Source: Chaetorhynchus papuensis (taxonomy: Eukaryota > Chordata > Aves > Passeriformes > Rhipiduridae). From it: a stretch of 64,000 nt of DNA. The stretch spans positions 62,001 through 126,000 of the forward strand of contig VWYX01000393.1 of NCBI GenBank assembly GCA_013396525.1. The letters run 5' to 3'. Position 1 is the stretch's first letter. The number at the start of each line of letters is the position of its first letter. The notes under the pieces were generated by a model. That model did no database searches. It saw only the letters and a program-made list of their open reading frames with translations, and had not been told where the DNA came from. Made by a program: the position numbers and the translations under genes. Shown here one piece after another: positions 1-13,543 of this stretch.

Positions 1-3000
1 GCAAGGCAGTGCCTCACCCAGTTCTTAACAGGAAGCTTCCCATTAACAATAAGAGATGGATGACGAACGAATGCTTACATACTCTCCAAACCCATTCACT
101 TCTAATTGTTTTATGATATAAACCATGCTAGTCACACAAGTTTTTCAGGGAACTTTTACTTTGTATGTTCAAAGTGAACCAGAATGGTTCTGTGGCACAT
201 CTTGCCCCGGCACTGTACTGCAGGCTGCACAAAATGATTTGCAGGAGGATGCTCTGGCTGGCTATTGCATACAGCCTACACATGCTCTGGAAAACTCAAG
301 GAGGGGTCTGCATCCCATAGCCCCCCTTTTCACACAGCTTGTGTCAAGTATTGATAGAAAGGGGAGGGGGGAAGTAATCAGTCTTCTGCTTCGGAGGGAT
401 GAATGCTAAATCACATCTGATACACTGAGAACAGCCCCCAAGAGCAACCCTACACTGAGGAGCTTGTAGGAATTTCCCACTGACCACCTGCTCTTGAAAC
501 TGTAGGGGGAAATCCCACATGCTCTGGGATGAAGGGAGTTCAGTTAAAAACAGCCCTTAACAATTACAGCTGCAGGTTATTTTTAATTGAATTCAGATGA
601 TGAATGTGAAATAGATGATTTTGAGTGAGATAAGCAGGGAGATACTTGTTCTTCTCAAGAAGGTAAGGAGCAAACAGTTTTCCCAACCAGTCTAGATAGG
701 AACTTTTTAATCACTGAAAGAGAAATAATGGATCCAAACTATCAAGATTTAATTCAATCCAAATTAGGGATTTGATTTAAAGTGGCTCAAAATCTAGCTC
801 TATTGGATTATTTTGAAACTGCAGCTGAGTCTGTAAATTTAAGGTCTCCAGTGCTCAAAATAGCCACAGGCTAAGTCACCAGGAGGTGCAGGTTTGTGTC
901 TCTGCACAGACCTAGAGGGCCTTGGGAAGTTTCTCTGTTCAAGGACTGACCACAGAGTTGGTGCACAGCTCTCTCTGTCACATCAACATCACGACTGTGC
1001 CAGCCATGAAGAAAGGGGAGGGGTGATGTTCTCACACTCACTCCACTGCAGTTCAGAGCTCGCTACAGACTCCTCACACAACCTCAGATGCGTTGATGGA
1101 ATTGTCGGGGCAACAGTTTCCCCCCACAGAGAAACAGGGACAATATTCCCTTTCTCCCACTCTTTGTCTTTTCCATCCATGTGGTAAGTCCTTTTACACA
1201 TAAAAGGTTCTGTGAAACAGCAAAACAGCCAGAATTTGTGGCAATGAACAAGTACCTGTAACTAAACTGTGGCTTTGGTCCTGCAGAGCTGCCAGCTGCT
1301 TTTCATGTGTCATTGTGCGTTCGGGTGGGTAACTGGATGCTGAAATGAAAGCTTTGTAGGCACAATGGATGTCCCTCAGCACTGACAGAAAATAAGAATA
1401 GATTTGATAATTTTGGGGTATCTTCCACAGAAGCTGACAAAAACATTCATCAAAACTAGGGACACCATTTGCCAGACTGAATATTAACAGTGCACTGTGG
1501 ACGTGTGCCCAAACTGCCAACGGGGACGTCTCCCACCACCACCACATCTTTTACTTAGATCCTGAGCTCATTTTGCTCATACACTGGGCAAAATTAAATG
1601 TAAAAAATTAACTGTAAAAAAAGACAAAAAAGTCTTTTCTAGGCTATTGTTCCATGAAAATGCTCCAGTGGAACTTGATCAGCACTCATTTCTAATGTAA
1701 TGAAAAGAGCTCTCACACAGCTCCCTTTCCCTCAACCAGAGACCTTTGCAGGACATTATTTCCACTGGAAAAAATTAACTGTAAGTGCATGCGTGCAAAA
1801 GAAAGGGATGAGCAGAGCTGGGAAAAAAAACCCCGTGCCTAAAAGCATACACAGTGTATCACAAGATAATTGCAGAACAAACAGAAAGCAGAGCCAGATA
1901 AACACAGCCAGCCTGTGCCACATTCTCATGGCCACCTCAACAGCGTTTTAAGACAAAGAGAAATGGAACAGGAATTTTTCCACTGAGATGTTTTCTGGTA
2001 TCTCAAACATTACTAAAAATAAAAATTAGAGTAAAAGCACTACTGAGTAGGCACGGGTGTTGCACACATTGTGCGTGTTTAGAGTCAAGCCTGTATGCTT
2101 GGAGGAAGACATAGGTCAGCACAAGGTGGAACCAAGCTATTTCTTAAAAGCACTCCACAGCTGCCACATGGCAAGAAAACCTCACTATGACCCAGCCAGG
2201 TGGGATTTGGGCTGAGAATCTCCCTGCAAACATTTTCACAAACCTTCGCTACAGCCTGCTCTTCCATTCTCTCTCTGAAGAGGTCCAAGCTAGATGGATA
2301 AGTTTTACAAAATCATGCTAAGAGAAGGAAAGGAAATCCAGCAGTTACCTGCCACAATTTAAATGTGAAGTAACTGGAAACTGCCATCCAAAGAAGTGGA
2401 AAAAGAAATAATGCATCCCATGGAGCACCATTCCCCCCCCTGCCCCACCCAGGTTATCTCTTGGCCAGGTGAGCCACCTCCCAAAGGGAGCATCATTGTG
2501 CTCCACCCTGGCTTAGCCCTGGGCTCAAAGCAACTGATCACTGTTAGCTTCCCAGGGCTCTTTCAGAAGTGGCAGGCACTTACCTTCTCCCTGGAGTGTA
2601 GGCTGATTTGTTAACTAGCTATTGAAATTAGTAATCCTCAGTTGAGTCAACAGTTAGGCAGTTGCTTATATCACCTTACAAGGAAAAAAATATTGACACT
2701 CTTATACTGTCAACAGATCAGAAGTAGGCAAATATAGACAGAGATAGAGTATTCAGATAACCTGCCAACCCCTGCCAATTTCAAGCAAAAATATAAACAG
2801 AAGGCTCTCTGCTTTATGAAGATTTGCAACAGGGCAGCAGCTACATAAGGAGCCCAGGAAGCATCTTCTGAGCTGAGATTTAGGCCAGAGGAGCATTATT
2901 TTGCTAACTCAAGGACTTGGTTTCTGCTCAGAAGAGCTGCTGATGTTACAGGCTTGAGTGACTGGGAAGCGGTGCCTCCATCCCTTTGGCAGAGGCATCA

Positions 3001-6000
3001 GGAGTTTACAGATTCAGCTGCAGCTGCAAAATAATACAAAAGAACTGGAGCAATCTGGATTTTGAGCCATTTTAAACCAAAATTCTTAATTTAATTTAAA
3101 ACAAATCTTGGTGTTGTCCTGTTCATCATGGCTCACTGACAGAATGGACACAGACATCCTCAGTCTAGAGCCCATCCCAGATTTCAGGGATACAGTACAT
3201 AGCCCTGCTCTTCATCACTCACCATTTTCTCCCACGGCTGGTAAGTGTCAGAAGATGTTGAGCCAGCAAATGCTTCTGATTATCCTGTCAGAAGCTGTTC
3301 CCTTTTCTGTGCCTTCTCCCATTGCTCTGTGTCCTGTAGCCCTTCTTTCCATCTGTGTACTAGATGTCCTCTTTCAGCCACATCCCTGCAGGGTCCTTTC
3401 CTTAGGCATCTCTTTATCACTGGGCCGTCCTATTCCCGTTCAACACCATCTGGGAGGGAACAATGCTTTAACAGGTTACTTCTGTGGAAGTAACTGGCAG
3501 AAGATCTCTCCCTAAATGGGCAGGTGTCCTTTTACAAAATCTGGCTAATTGTTCTTCCTCCTAGAGCAGCTGGGTCAAGGGCTGGGTGAGCAACTTGCAA
3601 CCCTTTCAGCAATGAGTTAGGGCTAACACAACTGAAAAACAACATTGTTGTGCAGAGCCCAACTCTTTCTGGAGGTGTAATCACCAGGATTGCCCTAAGG
3701 GCAAGAAGGAACCTCTCCATAGAGCCCCTTGCTCTATTTTTTCTGAGTCAACTCAGAGGAAGACTATTCAATCCCTTTCCTCATGAAAACCACACAGACT
3801 CTCCAACAATGACAAGTGGCTGCCTGGGCTAACCACATGCATCCCCCACAGCCCCTACTTTCTAACACCCTCTTGGCAAAGCCAAAGGGACACACTGGTT
3901 TGTGGTCCTGTGGGGAGTAAATCTCTACCAGAAGCCTGAAGCCCACACCAGTCTGGGATAGGTGTGCATGGAGCAAATGCTGGCTGATGTTCAAATAATC
4001 AACCTCAAAGTAGGGCAGAGGGGCAGACATGCAGGAGAAAGATTTTAAGATACCAGCCATACATTTCTCAATGTCTATGAAGGTTCAGCTCTGAGGATAG
4101 ACATATTCCAAGCTTAGGTTTCTGAGTTGGAGGAAGACAAAATTTAGGCTCAGCCCATCAAGAAATGGGCAAAGGTTCAGTCTGAGCTGCAATTTCTTCT
4201 ACCTGAACCAGTTTACCCAGCCCTGGAGATGCTACTCAAGATATTAGCTTTGCTGAGGTTCCCACCTGACATTTTTCAAGGAAGGCAGAAGGGCTCCGAG
4301 AACTCCAACTCTACCTTGGCTTATAAACTTGCCAAACATGTTTCTTGGCAAGGTAGCAGAGTCATTTCCCCAAAGGCATAGTGGTTTTGCTTTGTCTTTT
4401 ACCAGGTTCTAGTCCTGTGGTGCTAGCAGTTGTCATTGGGAGACAATCATAAACCAAGAAAGCAAAGCAGGAAAAAAGTAAATAAATAAAAAACAACAAA
4501 AAAACATAAAGACCACAACTACACGCAAAAAGGACATGTTGTTGAGCAGACAAAAGCCAAGACAGATTAAAAAAAATGACTCATTTCTTTTCATAAGTTT
4601 TTTGCTTGCTCCAAAGTAAAACCAAATGGTGGAATAAGTCATTTCCATTGTGTTTAGCTGCTCTCTGTGGTTTTTACCAGTAGCCACAATTGTCTGCGTT
4701 GACTTAACTATTATTTATAAGGTACAAGGAATGAGTTGTGGAAAAGTCAAGCAGGGATTTGACAAACTGCAAGAAAGAGCTTGGAACTTTTCCTAGTCCT
4801 CACTGTGCTTGATACTCACCAGCACCCGCCTCTTTCTGCCTCTTTCCCTTTTCTGCCCCTTGATAAGAGAGGTTTGTCATTTCATCCTGTTCTGTCCTAC
4901 AAGCTGAGAACAGTTCAACATCAGCAGTGGCACAAACTCATCCAGCAATGAAAAGAGGAAGGTGCTGGCACCTCATTTGAGAAAGCATTGGAAATGAAAA
5001 AGGGAAGAAGATAGGTTGGTTCTCCAGGAGAGCCATGGCCAGCCAGGGTACAGTGCGGCTGTCACTGCTCCCAAAACACAGCAGACACAGATGTGTCAGT
5101 GCAGCAGGTGCGGAGATGCCCGAGCAGGCTCTGCCCGTGGCAGCCTTGGGTTGATGTGACCCGTGAAGGCCGTGCATTTACTCCTGTTCTGATGGCACAC
5201 AACCAGCTGTGGTCTGGAGGTGGCCTGGTCACAGTTCCAGGCACTGCTGTGCAAACCCAGTCACTTTGTTTCCGAGCAGGATTAACATGCTGAAATGGCA
5301 CTTTTCCAGCCTGCACATACTGTCTCATGTGTCCAGTTGACCATTTTATACTCTACCATGGGAAAACCACCCAGTTCCTCCCATGACAAAACCATCTGGT
5401 CCAGATCTCCTCACTCTTCCTCTTGCCTGTCTTGGCTCAAGTATAATTTGAATTGAAATTCCTAAGCAAACCAAAACCTTTCATTTTAAACTGACTTTTG
5501 AGAACCGCTTCAGAATCCTTAGTACTTGCAGATCCAATAAAAGTTTAATTTTAATCAAATATATTACAGAAGTTTTATAGAAGATATCTAGATCAACATA
5601 CTGTACTTAGCTGTAAAAAAATCCCCTCATTATTTCCTGAATATCTTGACACTGTTTCTCCCTCTTAGGATGAATGCAAACACATCTTAGAGTTTCCCAA
5701 GGGACAGAAATATATTATCACATCCTCTGAACCTGCCTTTTAGAACATTCCAGGCTTGCACAGTTTGTAGGAACGTTTTTTGGTTTTAAGCAGCACAAGA
5801 CGCACCAGCTGCTTCTCTTGACTCACCTCCTAACATGGTGATTTTAGTCTCAAACTGGGGCAGAAGTCAAATTACAGGCAGCATGATTCATGTGCCTCTC
5901 ACTTCAATCTACCCTCTTCTTCTCGGAAAATGAATTACTCTTTGCTTTGAAGTAATATTTCTCTCAAGTTAACTTTTATAGGATTTGCAACCTGCCTGCT

Positions 6001-6157
6001 GACTTGGTTTGGCATAAATTGTTGCATTACTGTGGTGATCTCGCTGCTCAAGGCAGCAGGTCATGTCAAGAGGGGCTTTCCTGCAGCAGGGCCGTGTGGT
6101 CCTTGTGCATTTATCTCAGATTTGTTTTATACACACCACAGCAAGTCTACTGGCACA
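1..6157. other. Unique non-coding stretch
   Basis: I see no gene here. The longest ATG-initiated frame is 135 codons (3108-3515, plus), with no recognisable domain and a second overlapping frame open over the same bases, which is typical of chance openness. Small simple-sequence items are an eight-C run at 2433-2440 and an A-rich low-complexity patch at about 4471-4510. CpG is sparse and there is no CpG-island-like cluster. No repeat family was recognised. Confidence 0.7.
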
Positions 6158-6400
6158 TCACAGAGTCACAGAATCAGGTCACAATTTTCAGGGAGTTGTA
6201 GAGAGGGATAAGGTCCCTCCTGAGCCTTCTCTTTTCCAGGCTGAGCCCCCTCAGCTCCCTCAGCCACTCATCATGGGACTTGTGCTCCAAACCCTTGCCC
6301 TTCTCTGGACTTGCTCCAGCACTTCAATGTCCTTCCTGAATTGAGGGGTCCAGAACAAGAATAGGGCCCCAGACTGTCACAAGCTTTTGACCTATAGAGC
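6158..6400 (-). repeat. CR1 LINE, truncated 3' fragment, antisense
   Basis: CR1 is the dominant non-LTR retrotransposon of birds. Most copies are short 3' pieces left by incomplete reverse transcription. Read on the plus strand this is the reverse complement of the element. It opens with the terminal CR1 motif (TCACAGAGTCACAGAATCAG), then jumps to the interior segment GAGCCTTCTCTTTTCCAGG, followed by the block matching the CR1 text on 'CTCCCTCAGCC', 'GGACTTGTGCTCCA', 'GCCCTTCTCTGGAC', 'GCTCCAGCAC' and 'AATGTCCTTCCTG'. The stretch between terminus and interior is missing, so this copy carries an internal deletion as well as 5' truncation. It has no intact reading frame and should be immobile. 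The right boundary near 6400 is approximate. Confidence 0.85.
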
Positions 6401-9400
6401 CTTGTCTGCTGCAGAAGGATTGACTCTGCATTTATTAAAACAAGACTGAAGGCTCTGCAAACTTGAATAACCTCAGAATGATCCTTTTTCTGTGTAAGAA
6501 CTGTAGTTAATCTTGTCTATTGTCAATTAAAACAAATAAGAGAAAAAGAGGTCCAACTCCAAACCCAAGGAAATCTGGAGGAATTAAACAAGCAGCTTCC
6601 TTTTCTTTGAATCTTGCTGTTTCCATACTGATCCTCTCCACAGCTGTCTTGACAAGACTTCTCCAAGCCAAATTTTAAGTATATCCTTCAGTATTCTCTT
6701 TCTAAAGACAGATACCCTGCCCCAGGCTACCAGCCTCTTCGGTTTGCACTGGTCCCTCATCAGAATCTAGAGAACTCTCAACAAATTCCCTGGGTCTCTC
6801 AAGCTAGCACTTGGTAGTACAGATCTTGGACTTTTTGAAATTGCATACATAATCTTCATTGGCTCAGCCATTCTTAAGCCATGATTAATAATCAAAATAA
6901 TAAAATGTAAAAAAAAAAAGAGGTAATTACACCCATGCTGGTAACTAAAGTGAATAGATCTCTTGCACACAAAACAAATCCCTGTACATTGACTTCCTCT
7001 GAGTCACGCCCCAATACACCCACGCCTCGCCTCACTAAGGTATTTCTCATGTCATCGTAGCCTAAAGCAAACACCTACACTCTCTCCGAGCCTGCAGAGG
7101 AGAGAACCCAACCTTGCAGCACTGGGATCAAAGGTGTAAAAGCCACCATCTTCCCCAGGATGTCCTGCAATTAGCAGGTGATAACCTGGAGAGGGTGGCA
7201 TGGCCTGAGGTCATTTTTCTCAAGGGAGAGGGTGTGTGACGGCTTCTGGTGTAGCAATAAGCTCCAGACATTGGGCCGGGTGCAACAAAGGAACATCCAG
7301 CTCCTCTGGCCTCAGTCAGTTTGACCCCTCTGAGGACCACAGTTTGGATGGAGTGAAATGAGGCTCTTACACAATGTGCCTGGTTTCAGACCAGGGCTTG
7401 CAGAGATACTTGGACAAATGGGCACAGCTCTGCATCTAAAAAGCAGAGAAAAAGATGGAAAAATGGAAGAGAGGACAGATAAGAGAGGAACAGTGGGGTG
7501 GGAGCGGTGGGGAGGAACAGAAAAACCATGAAGACTGAAATGTTGGAAATGCTTTCAAGAAAACACAGACTCCTGCTCCTCTCTAGTTTCTTTTGTTGGG
7601 TTTGCATTTGTGAATACAGCCCTGACAGCTCCAGTTTCTGCTGCAAAGCAACCCTGGGCTAACTGTTTTGCAAGGTCCCACTGCATGGGCAGGGTGTTTT
7701 ACAGATGAGTGTTCTTTTTGCCTTCCACAAAGCATCCTTGCATCAGCTCTAGCTCCTGAAGAGTGGTGTTTCCCACCAGGCACAGAAAATTTAATAAGTG
7801 TTCATGCTCTTGGGTTACAAAGAAGGGCAGGTCACATTACGGTCATGCAGTGCCCTCAGCTTGCTGTGAACCAGCCGGTCCTGAAAGCCTCAGTGAATCT
7901 CAGCCACCACAGAGTGATCTCAGGTGCCTCTGGGCTGCAGGTGCTTCTCCTCACTGCTGTGTTGTGCAGTCTCAGCTCCCTGCAGAGCCTCCTCCTGCCC
8001 TGGTTGTCCTTCTGCTAATGCTGCAGCTTGGCTGGACATCAGTTCCTAAAGCTGGCAGCAGCAGCTGCGGTGCCCCTGCCACTGCTGCCCTGCTGTCCCC
8101 CAGCACACCCTGGGCTTGCTCAAGCTGGCTGCAGCTTCACCAGGAAGGTCTGGACATCCCAACAGCAAGGCCCCACTCTGCTCATATGTGCCAAATACCT
8201 GCTGGAGGCAGAGCAGAGCACACTGGGACTGTGCTCTCCCTGAGGCCACCAGGCTTATTGAGGAGGGATTTACTGGACCAAGTACACAGCACAACCTTTA
8301 AGCAGCTGCAAACCCCTCAGCTGAGGCTGGAGCTGACCCTCAGTTCTAGCTTGTACATCAGCTGTGGGTTGGATGGTCTTGTCCTGGGCTATTTTGGCCA
8401 GCTCAATCATAATTTATGCACGGCAAGACTCTTGTAACATCCAAGCCTGAAGCAATACCTTTCAATATGAGCAGGGTTAGCAGTATAACCAGCTCTAAAC
8501 TCAGCATTAGCTACAGAAAGGACACCGAGTGACCAATCTTCATGGCCAGTGTGTTATCTGCAAGGCTTTCCAGACTCAGAAGGTAGAAGCAGAAGTTAAA
8601 ACTGAGGTCAACAAAATGGTTTAAGCAGCATTTTCTTGTCCTGCACTGTCTCCTTACAGTTGTGACCATCAAAGCGAAAGCTGGGGCCACTGAACTGGAT
8701 TTTCAGCAATTGTGCCCTTGAGACAGAAGAGGAGTTGGGAGGACCCTAACCTCCTTCCCAGCTCCCATGGACATCCTACTGCATCCCTGAATTTAGAGTG
8801 GCTGAAAATCCCAGGAGACTGAGAGAGGTAACGTGGGGAGCAATTACACCCTGTCAGTAACTGTGGGCTGACGTCCTTTCCATGCCAGCCATGTCCCTAC
8901 CTTTCCTAACAGTACAGAAAAGGAACATAACTAGCAGCAAACAGCACGCTGATGTGTTTCAAAGTCTTTGCTGGAATACCAACACCCAGGCAAACAAACA
9001 GTGCTGAGCATGCTGCAACGAATATCTGCCCCATCTACAAATAAGAGCTCTCCCGATTTCAGTAACCTGCAGTGAGGAATTCAGCCTACGGATCTGCCAG
9101 CTCTGTGCCAGGCAGACACACATCAGGGCTTCTCTGCAGCAACCAAACAGACAGAGACCCATGAGAGGGTGATAGTGATGGTGCAGTTGGATAGTCCCGA
9201 AATACCAGTTTCCCCATAAATAGGCAAATCAATTAAAGATAACGAAATGCAGTAATTTTCTCTGGGTGTAGCTACATGCTTCTGAGTTTAATGAGCAAGT
9301 AAATGAAGTTGAGAGAGAGAAAGCGAAAACACACTTTGGGCTTCTACTGTTTTGTTCCTCAAAACCTACAAAACTTCACAAGCCTTAGATCACATCTGGC

Positions 9401-9505
9401 GACCCTTTCAGGACCTTCCAGTTGCCATCCTGTAAAGAGTCACTCCCTGCCCGCCATCCCCTTGGGCCTGATGACTCCTGGGAGGATGGGGAAGTAGAAT
9501 TGCCT

Positions 9506-9533
9506 GTCAGGCACAGAAAGTCAGGCACAGAGA
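9506..9533. repeat. 14-bp tandem duplication
   Basis: Two adjacent copies of a 14-base unit start with GTCAGGCACAGA and differ at the thirteenth base (AA versus GA at the unit end). It is a minor replication-slippage product with no evident function. Confidence 0.7.
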
Positions 9534-12500
9534 TGGGATATTGTCCAACCAATTTTACAGATGGTGAGGGAAAAGGAAAATGGCTAGGAAAGATGTCAAA
9601 AAGCAAAAACCTGCAGAGAGATTTAGAACTGGAAATGGACTAAGTCCAATATTGTCCTATTTTCTGTCCTTTGGAAAAAGTTTTAGCACCTTTCCTTTTC
9701 CAAAGCCAGATAAAGACCTCAAGCATCCAGAGAGGTTTCATATCTCCTGCAGGAGGACAACCCTATCCCTAAAAAGGACAGACACCTGTGTATGATCCTC
9801 TATCTCAAAAAGCAGAACAGTTTTCCTGATGAGCTTCAGGAGAACCCTTCATAATGCCCCAGCTTTGCCTCTTAACTTATAACCTGATCTCCTTGGTATC
9901 CTGCCTGTAAAACTGAACAATTCCTTGTTGCTTTAGGGGCAAGTGTTCACATATGCCTATGAACCTTTAGGCCTGTGTGCCTTGCTTCCTTTACACAGTG
10001 AAAATTGCTGCTAATTCAGAGCCATGACTGAGAACTTTGCCCTAATTTCATTCTCTGCTGTACTTTTTTTGGGGTTCCTCCTTTACAGCAGCCCAATTTG
10101 TATAAAGAGGTGGTACAGTGAATCATTCCAAGACTTCCCAGTTCTGGGGGAACAATGGGGACTAGCCCATGCACAGGCAATAATAGGCCTTCTGAATCAT
10201 TCTACAGCAATTTCTTGGCATTGCTTTTGGGGGATGAGATACACCTCCAGAGTTCTCCACTCCCTACAATAGAGGATACTGCCACTTAGGCATATTTAGT
10301 AATAGAAAAAAGTAGGAATAAAGTTACTGTTCCATTAGAGCTGGCCATGGAATTTCCTTCTGTTGGTTTTTGGTACACAGAACCATATTTGGTTGCAATT
10401 TGCTGGTTGAAAAGTCACTTCTGGGACCACCTTTGTCATACTACATGCTCTAGTCCTAAAAATGCTCCAGCCATGGTCAAGGGCTTGGTCCCAGACTTAG
10501 GAATGGATGCTCTTAGGCATGACCAGAGATCTGGCATTCCTTCCAGGAGAGGGCAGGAGCCCTCACTCAGCCAAAGGCCCAGAGCTACTAAAATCACTGC
10601 TTTCCTATCATGGGCAGTTTTGATAATCAGAATGAGAGAATTCTGCTGCCCTGGAATGCAGACAGAAGCACGGTGATTTCATTGCACAGCATGTATGGAA
10701 AGCAAAGTCTCTGCTTCTGATCAAAATGTTTTGTCTAACCAGGAGAGATTGCTTAAAAGAATATAAAAGTTTAAACACCACAGCATAAACTAAAGCGAGA
10801 AGAAATTTGTTAGATAAAGAGTCCTTTTAAACAACCCAACCAACTTTAGACTCCCTATTTTAGATCTACTGTAAGCTTATCAACATCACAGGATTACAAG
10901 TAAACAAAATAATTCAGTAGGATTGAAAATCACAAACCAAAGAACCTATAATTTTCCATTAAAAAACAGGGACAAACACTTTGCCTGACTTCACAACCAT
11001 TAAAAAAACCCCTGAATTCCAGCACTACACTATTTGAACAGTGTGTTTAACTAACAGATGTGTCAGTAGGATCAACATGACAGTATTCATGTCCTGGAAT
11101 TATTTCAGTTTCACATTGGTTACAGAAGGGAGGCTGTGAGTGTCATTGTGAACACAAGACCTGCCCTTGCTAATATTGTGCTCTCCCAAACCAGATCTCA
11201 GCTTTATACACTGGGCTCCTCCCGAGGTCCATTTACTGCTGCACAACCATTCCATTCTCTGTGTAATGGGACAAGAGGAATATTCATTCATATTACTTCT
11301 AATAAAGACCCACTCCACAGCCCTTATTTTAAATTTGCATTACACAGACACCTTTAAAAAGAAGGTGTCGTTAGGCCAGAGGAGCTGGCTCTGCAACATG
11401 CGTCTTTGGTAATAATATCTTCCACATTCTGTAACTTCTGAAATATAGGTATGACATAAACCCTATGGGGGCTCAGATCACGGAGGTACTGCTAACCCGA
11501 GCCCTGCAGCCCTTCTCATTGGGTGCATGGGGCAGACACTGCAGCCAACCACCCTCCCAGAGTAAGCAAAGATGCTTGGATACTGTGCTCTGGAGTCGTG
11601 TCCTGCCTTCAGTGGTAACCTTAGAAAGAATATCTTTTCAGTTTGACCATTAGATAATCTACAAAAATATCCCGTGCTGTGATCTCAGCACAAAGGGCAC
11701 ACAAGAGCGCAGGTGGAGGGAGATCTCGCCTCAGGAGGATGCTAAGTGGAAACCAAAGTCAAGGTTGCTGATGCCAAGGATCCTTCAACAGTATTTGTCT
11801 TTCTGAAAAAAAAAGAGGACATTTTCTTGTTCTTCCTTCTCCTTGGAGAACATTTATTGCCATTCTGGGAGATCTGAGCTCAGCTGCCTGCTTGGAGACA
11901 TGCTTCTTTTCACACCAGGAGCATGTACACTGGTTTTGGGCTGGAGTGAAATTTTGAGGAAAAATACCTTCAAGATAGATTTGCAGCTACTGTGATGACA
12001 CAACCACACAAGGATGTCAGGAAATTGGATGGGCTACTTCCCATCTTCCTCCCACACTGGTCAGGATGTGAGGATCTGATGCGTGATGAAGTTGCTATTG
12101 CCTAATGAGCTATTGCACATCCTCTAACATGGTGCAAGAGATTATGTCCTGGGCTTTGCCTGCAGCAAATGAAGCTTGGCTCTCTTTCCCCATGTTAAGT
12201 GCAAAGTAGGTGTCTGTGTGTGTGCACTGTTATCATATGACAATGGGTATTGTTGAGCTGCTGTAAAGGGAACAGTGCCTGTGTCCTTTCCTAGGGAGCT
12301 GCATTTGACACAGTAGGCAAGAACTCAACCTCTTGAATGAAAACTCTGTAAAAAGGTGTGGCTTGTAAAACAGGATGAATTTGGGCAAAAAAAGATAGGG
12401 AAGGAAAGGTCCTGAAAATCTGAACAGCAATCAGAAAGGGATCTCCTGTCAACTGCTTGTGTATTGAGACTCTTTGAGTAAGGCACCTCTGTCTCTCTGC

Positions 12501-12988
12501 AACTCCATCAGGGAGTTGTGTGCCTAAAACTCAGCAATCTGAGCCAGGGTCATGGGTCCTTCTTAATCCCACCTGAGCCAATCCTTCATGATTTTGATCA
12601 AAGAAATGCAATCCTGCAAAGCATAGGCAAGAAAACCAGATGTATAAAACAAAATAGAAGTTGAGTTGCAATTCCCCAGAGGCATTAAACTCCCAAATTC
12701 TTAGCTTTTGGCTTGTAAGATACTCGCCCTACAGAGAACAATATGGACTAAGCAGTGTCTCAGGACTGGGCTGTCTTCCAAACTCCATCTCACCTCTCCT
12801 GAGAGTGTCTGAAGAAGACCTGGCATTGCAGAACAAGGAATGTTTGAAAGTTGGCGCCCGTGAGTGCTTCTATGAAGCCTTAGGTGCTTAAATACCTGCA
12901 TCTGTGATCTTGAATAAATACTAGATTTCATGGAACAATTTTGCTCCAAGCGCATTCACTTCATGTACAATGGAGAGCATTTTTCCTT

Positions 12989-13004
12989 AAAAAAAAAAAA
13001 AAAA
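12989..13004 (+). repeat. Poly(A) tract, 16 A
   Basis: Sixteen consecutive A residues on the plus strand. The sequence to the left shows no recognisable processed gene copy or SINE body and I see no flanking target-site duplication. It is better treated as a simple homopolymer than as a retroposition tail. Confidence 0.8.
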
Positions 13005-13471
13005 GTAGGGTCTTTTCCTTTGGCAAGGTTCTTGGAGACAGAGAAGGAAGGTTCACAAACCCTCTTCACCAAGGCACATTTACACCGAAAGTGCTTGTGT
13101 GGGCATCATGAAAATGTTGTGGGCTTCAGTTCATGGGGAGTGAGAGCTGTGCTCGTGAGGCAGGTGACCGATGAGACACCCCTGGGAGCAGCTGCTGACT
13201 GGTGCACAGTCAGAACAATCCCTGCACTGAAGAACGTCTGAACAACCAGCAGGGCGGATACACAGCAGCAAACTCAGGGTGAACAATTCCACACAAACAA
13301 ATTTGTAAATCTCTCTGTTTGCACAACATGAGCTCAGACTGCAGGACAAAATTTGGTAATAAGTTTTGACTGTTGAGGTGAGAAGTGATGGTTGCATTGG
13401 ATTTTGGGGACAAAAGGAGACATTTTGTAGGAGTCCATTTTCTATTTGAGGACCCCCTTTTCCTCTGCCAG

Positions 13472-13543
13472 GAGGACCTGACATGCCGCAACCTCAGCAA
13501 TGTTCTGACAGCTGTTGGGATGGGAAAGGCCATGGTCTGCCAG
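13472..13543 (+). other. Candidate cryptic exon, 72 bp
   Basis: The segment is bounded on the left by a pyrimidine-rich run ending in CCTCTGCCAG, a good acceptor, and on the right by CAG followed by GTAAGA, a near-consensus donor. The 72 bases equal 24 codons and one frame is fully open (from EDLTCRN to MVCQ), but that frame resembles nothing I know. I see no neighbouring coding exons, so it could be a non-coding RNA exon, a cassette exon of an unseen gene, or chance pairing of splice-like motifs. Chance pairing is quite possible in 64 kb. Confidence 0.2.

Larger units (their letters stand above)
6401..13471. other. Unique non-coding stretch
   Basis: No gene recognised. The longest frame is 224 codons (7763-8437, plus) in a GC-richer, Leu/Ser/Pro/Cys-rich patch. 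Other frames on both strands are open over the same bases, so I treat it as chance. A 14-bp unit based on GTCAGGCACAGA is tandemly duplicated at 9506-9533. A run of 16 A lies at 12989-13004. I do not recognise any interspersed repeat in this stretch. Confidence 0.65.

Noticed and set aside
7763..8437. 224-codon plus-strand open frame
   Set aside because: Low-information Leu/Ser/Pro/Cys-rich translation in a GC-rich patch, with several other frames open over the same bases.
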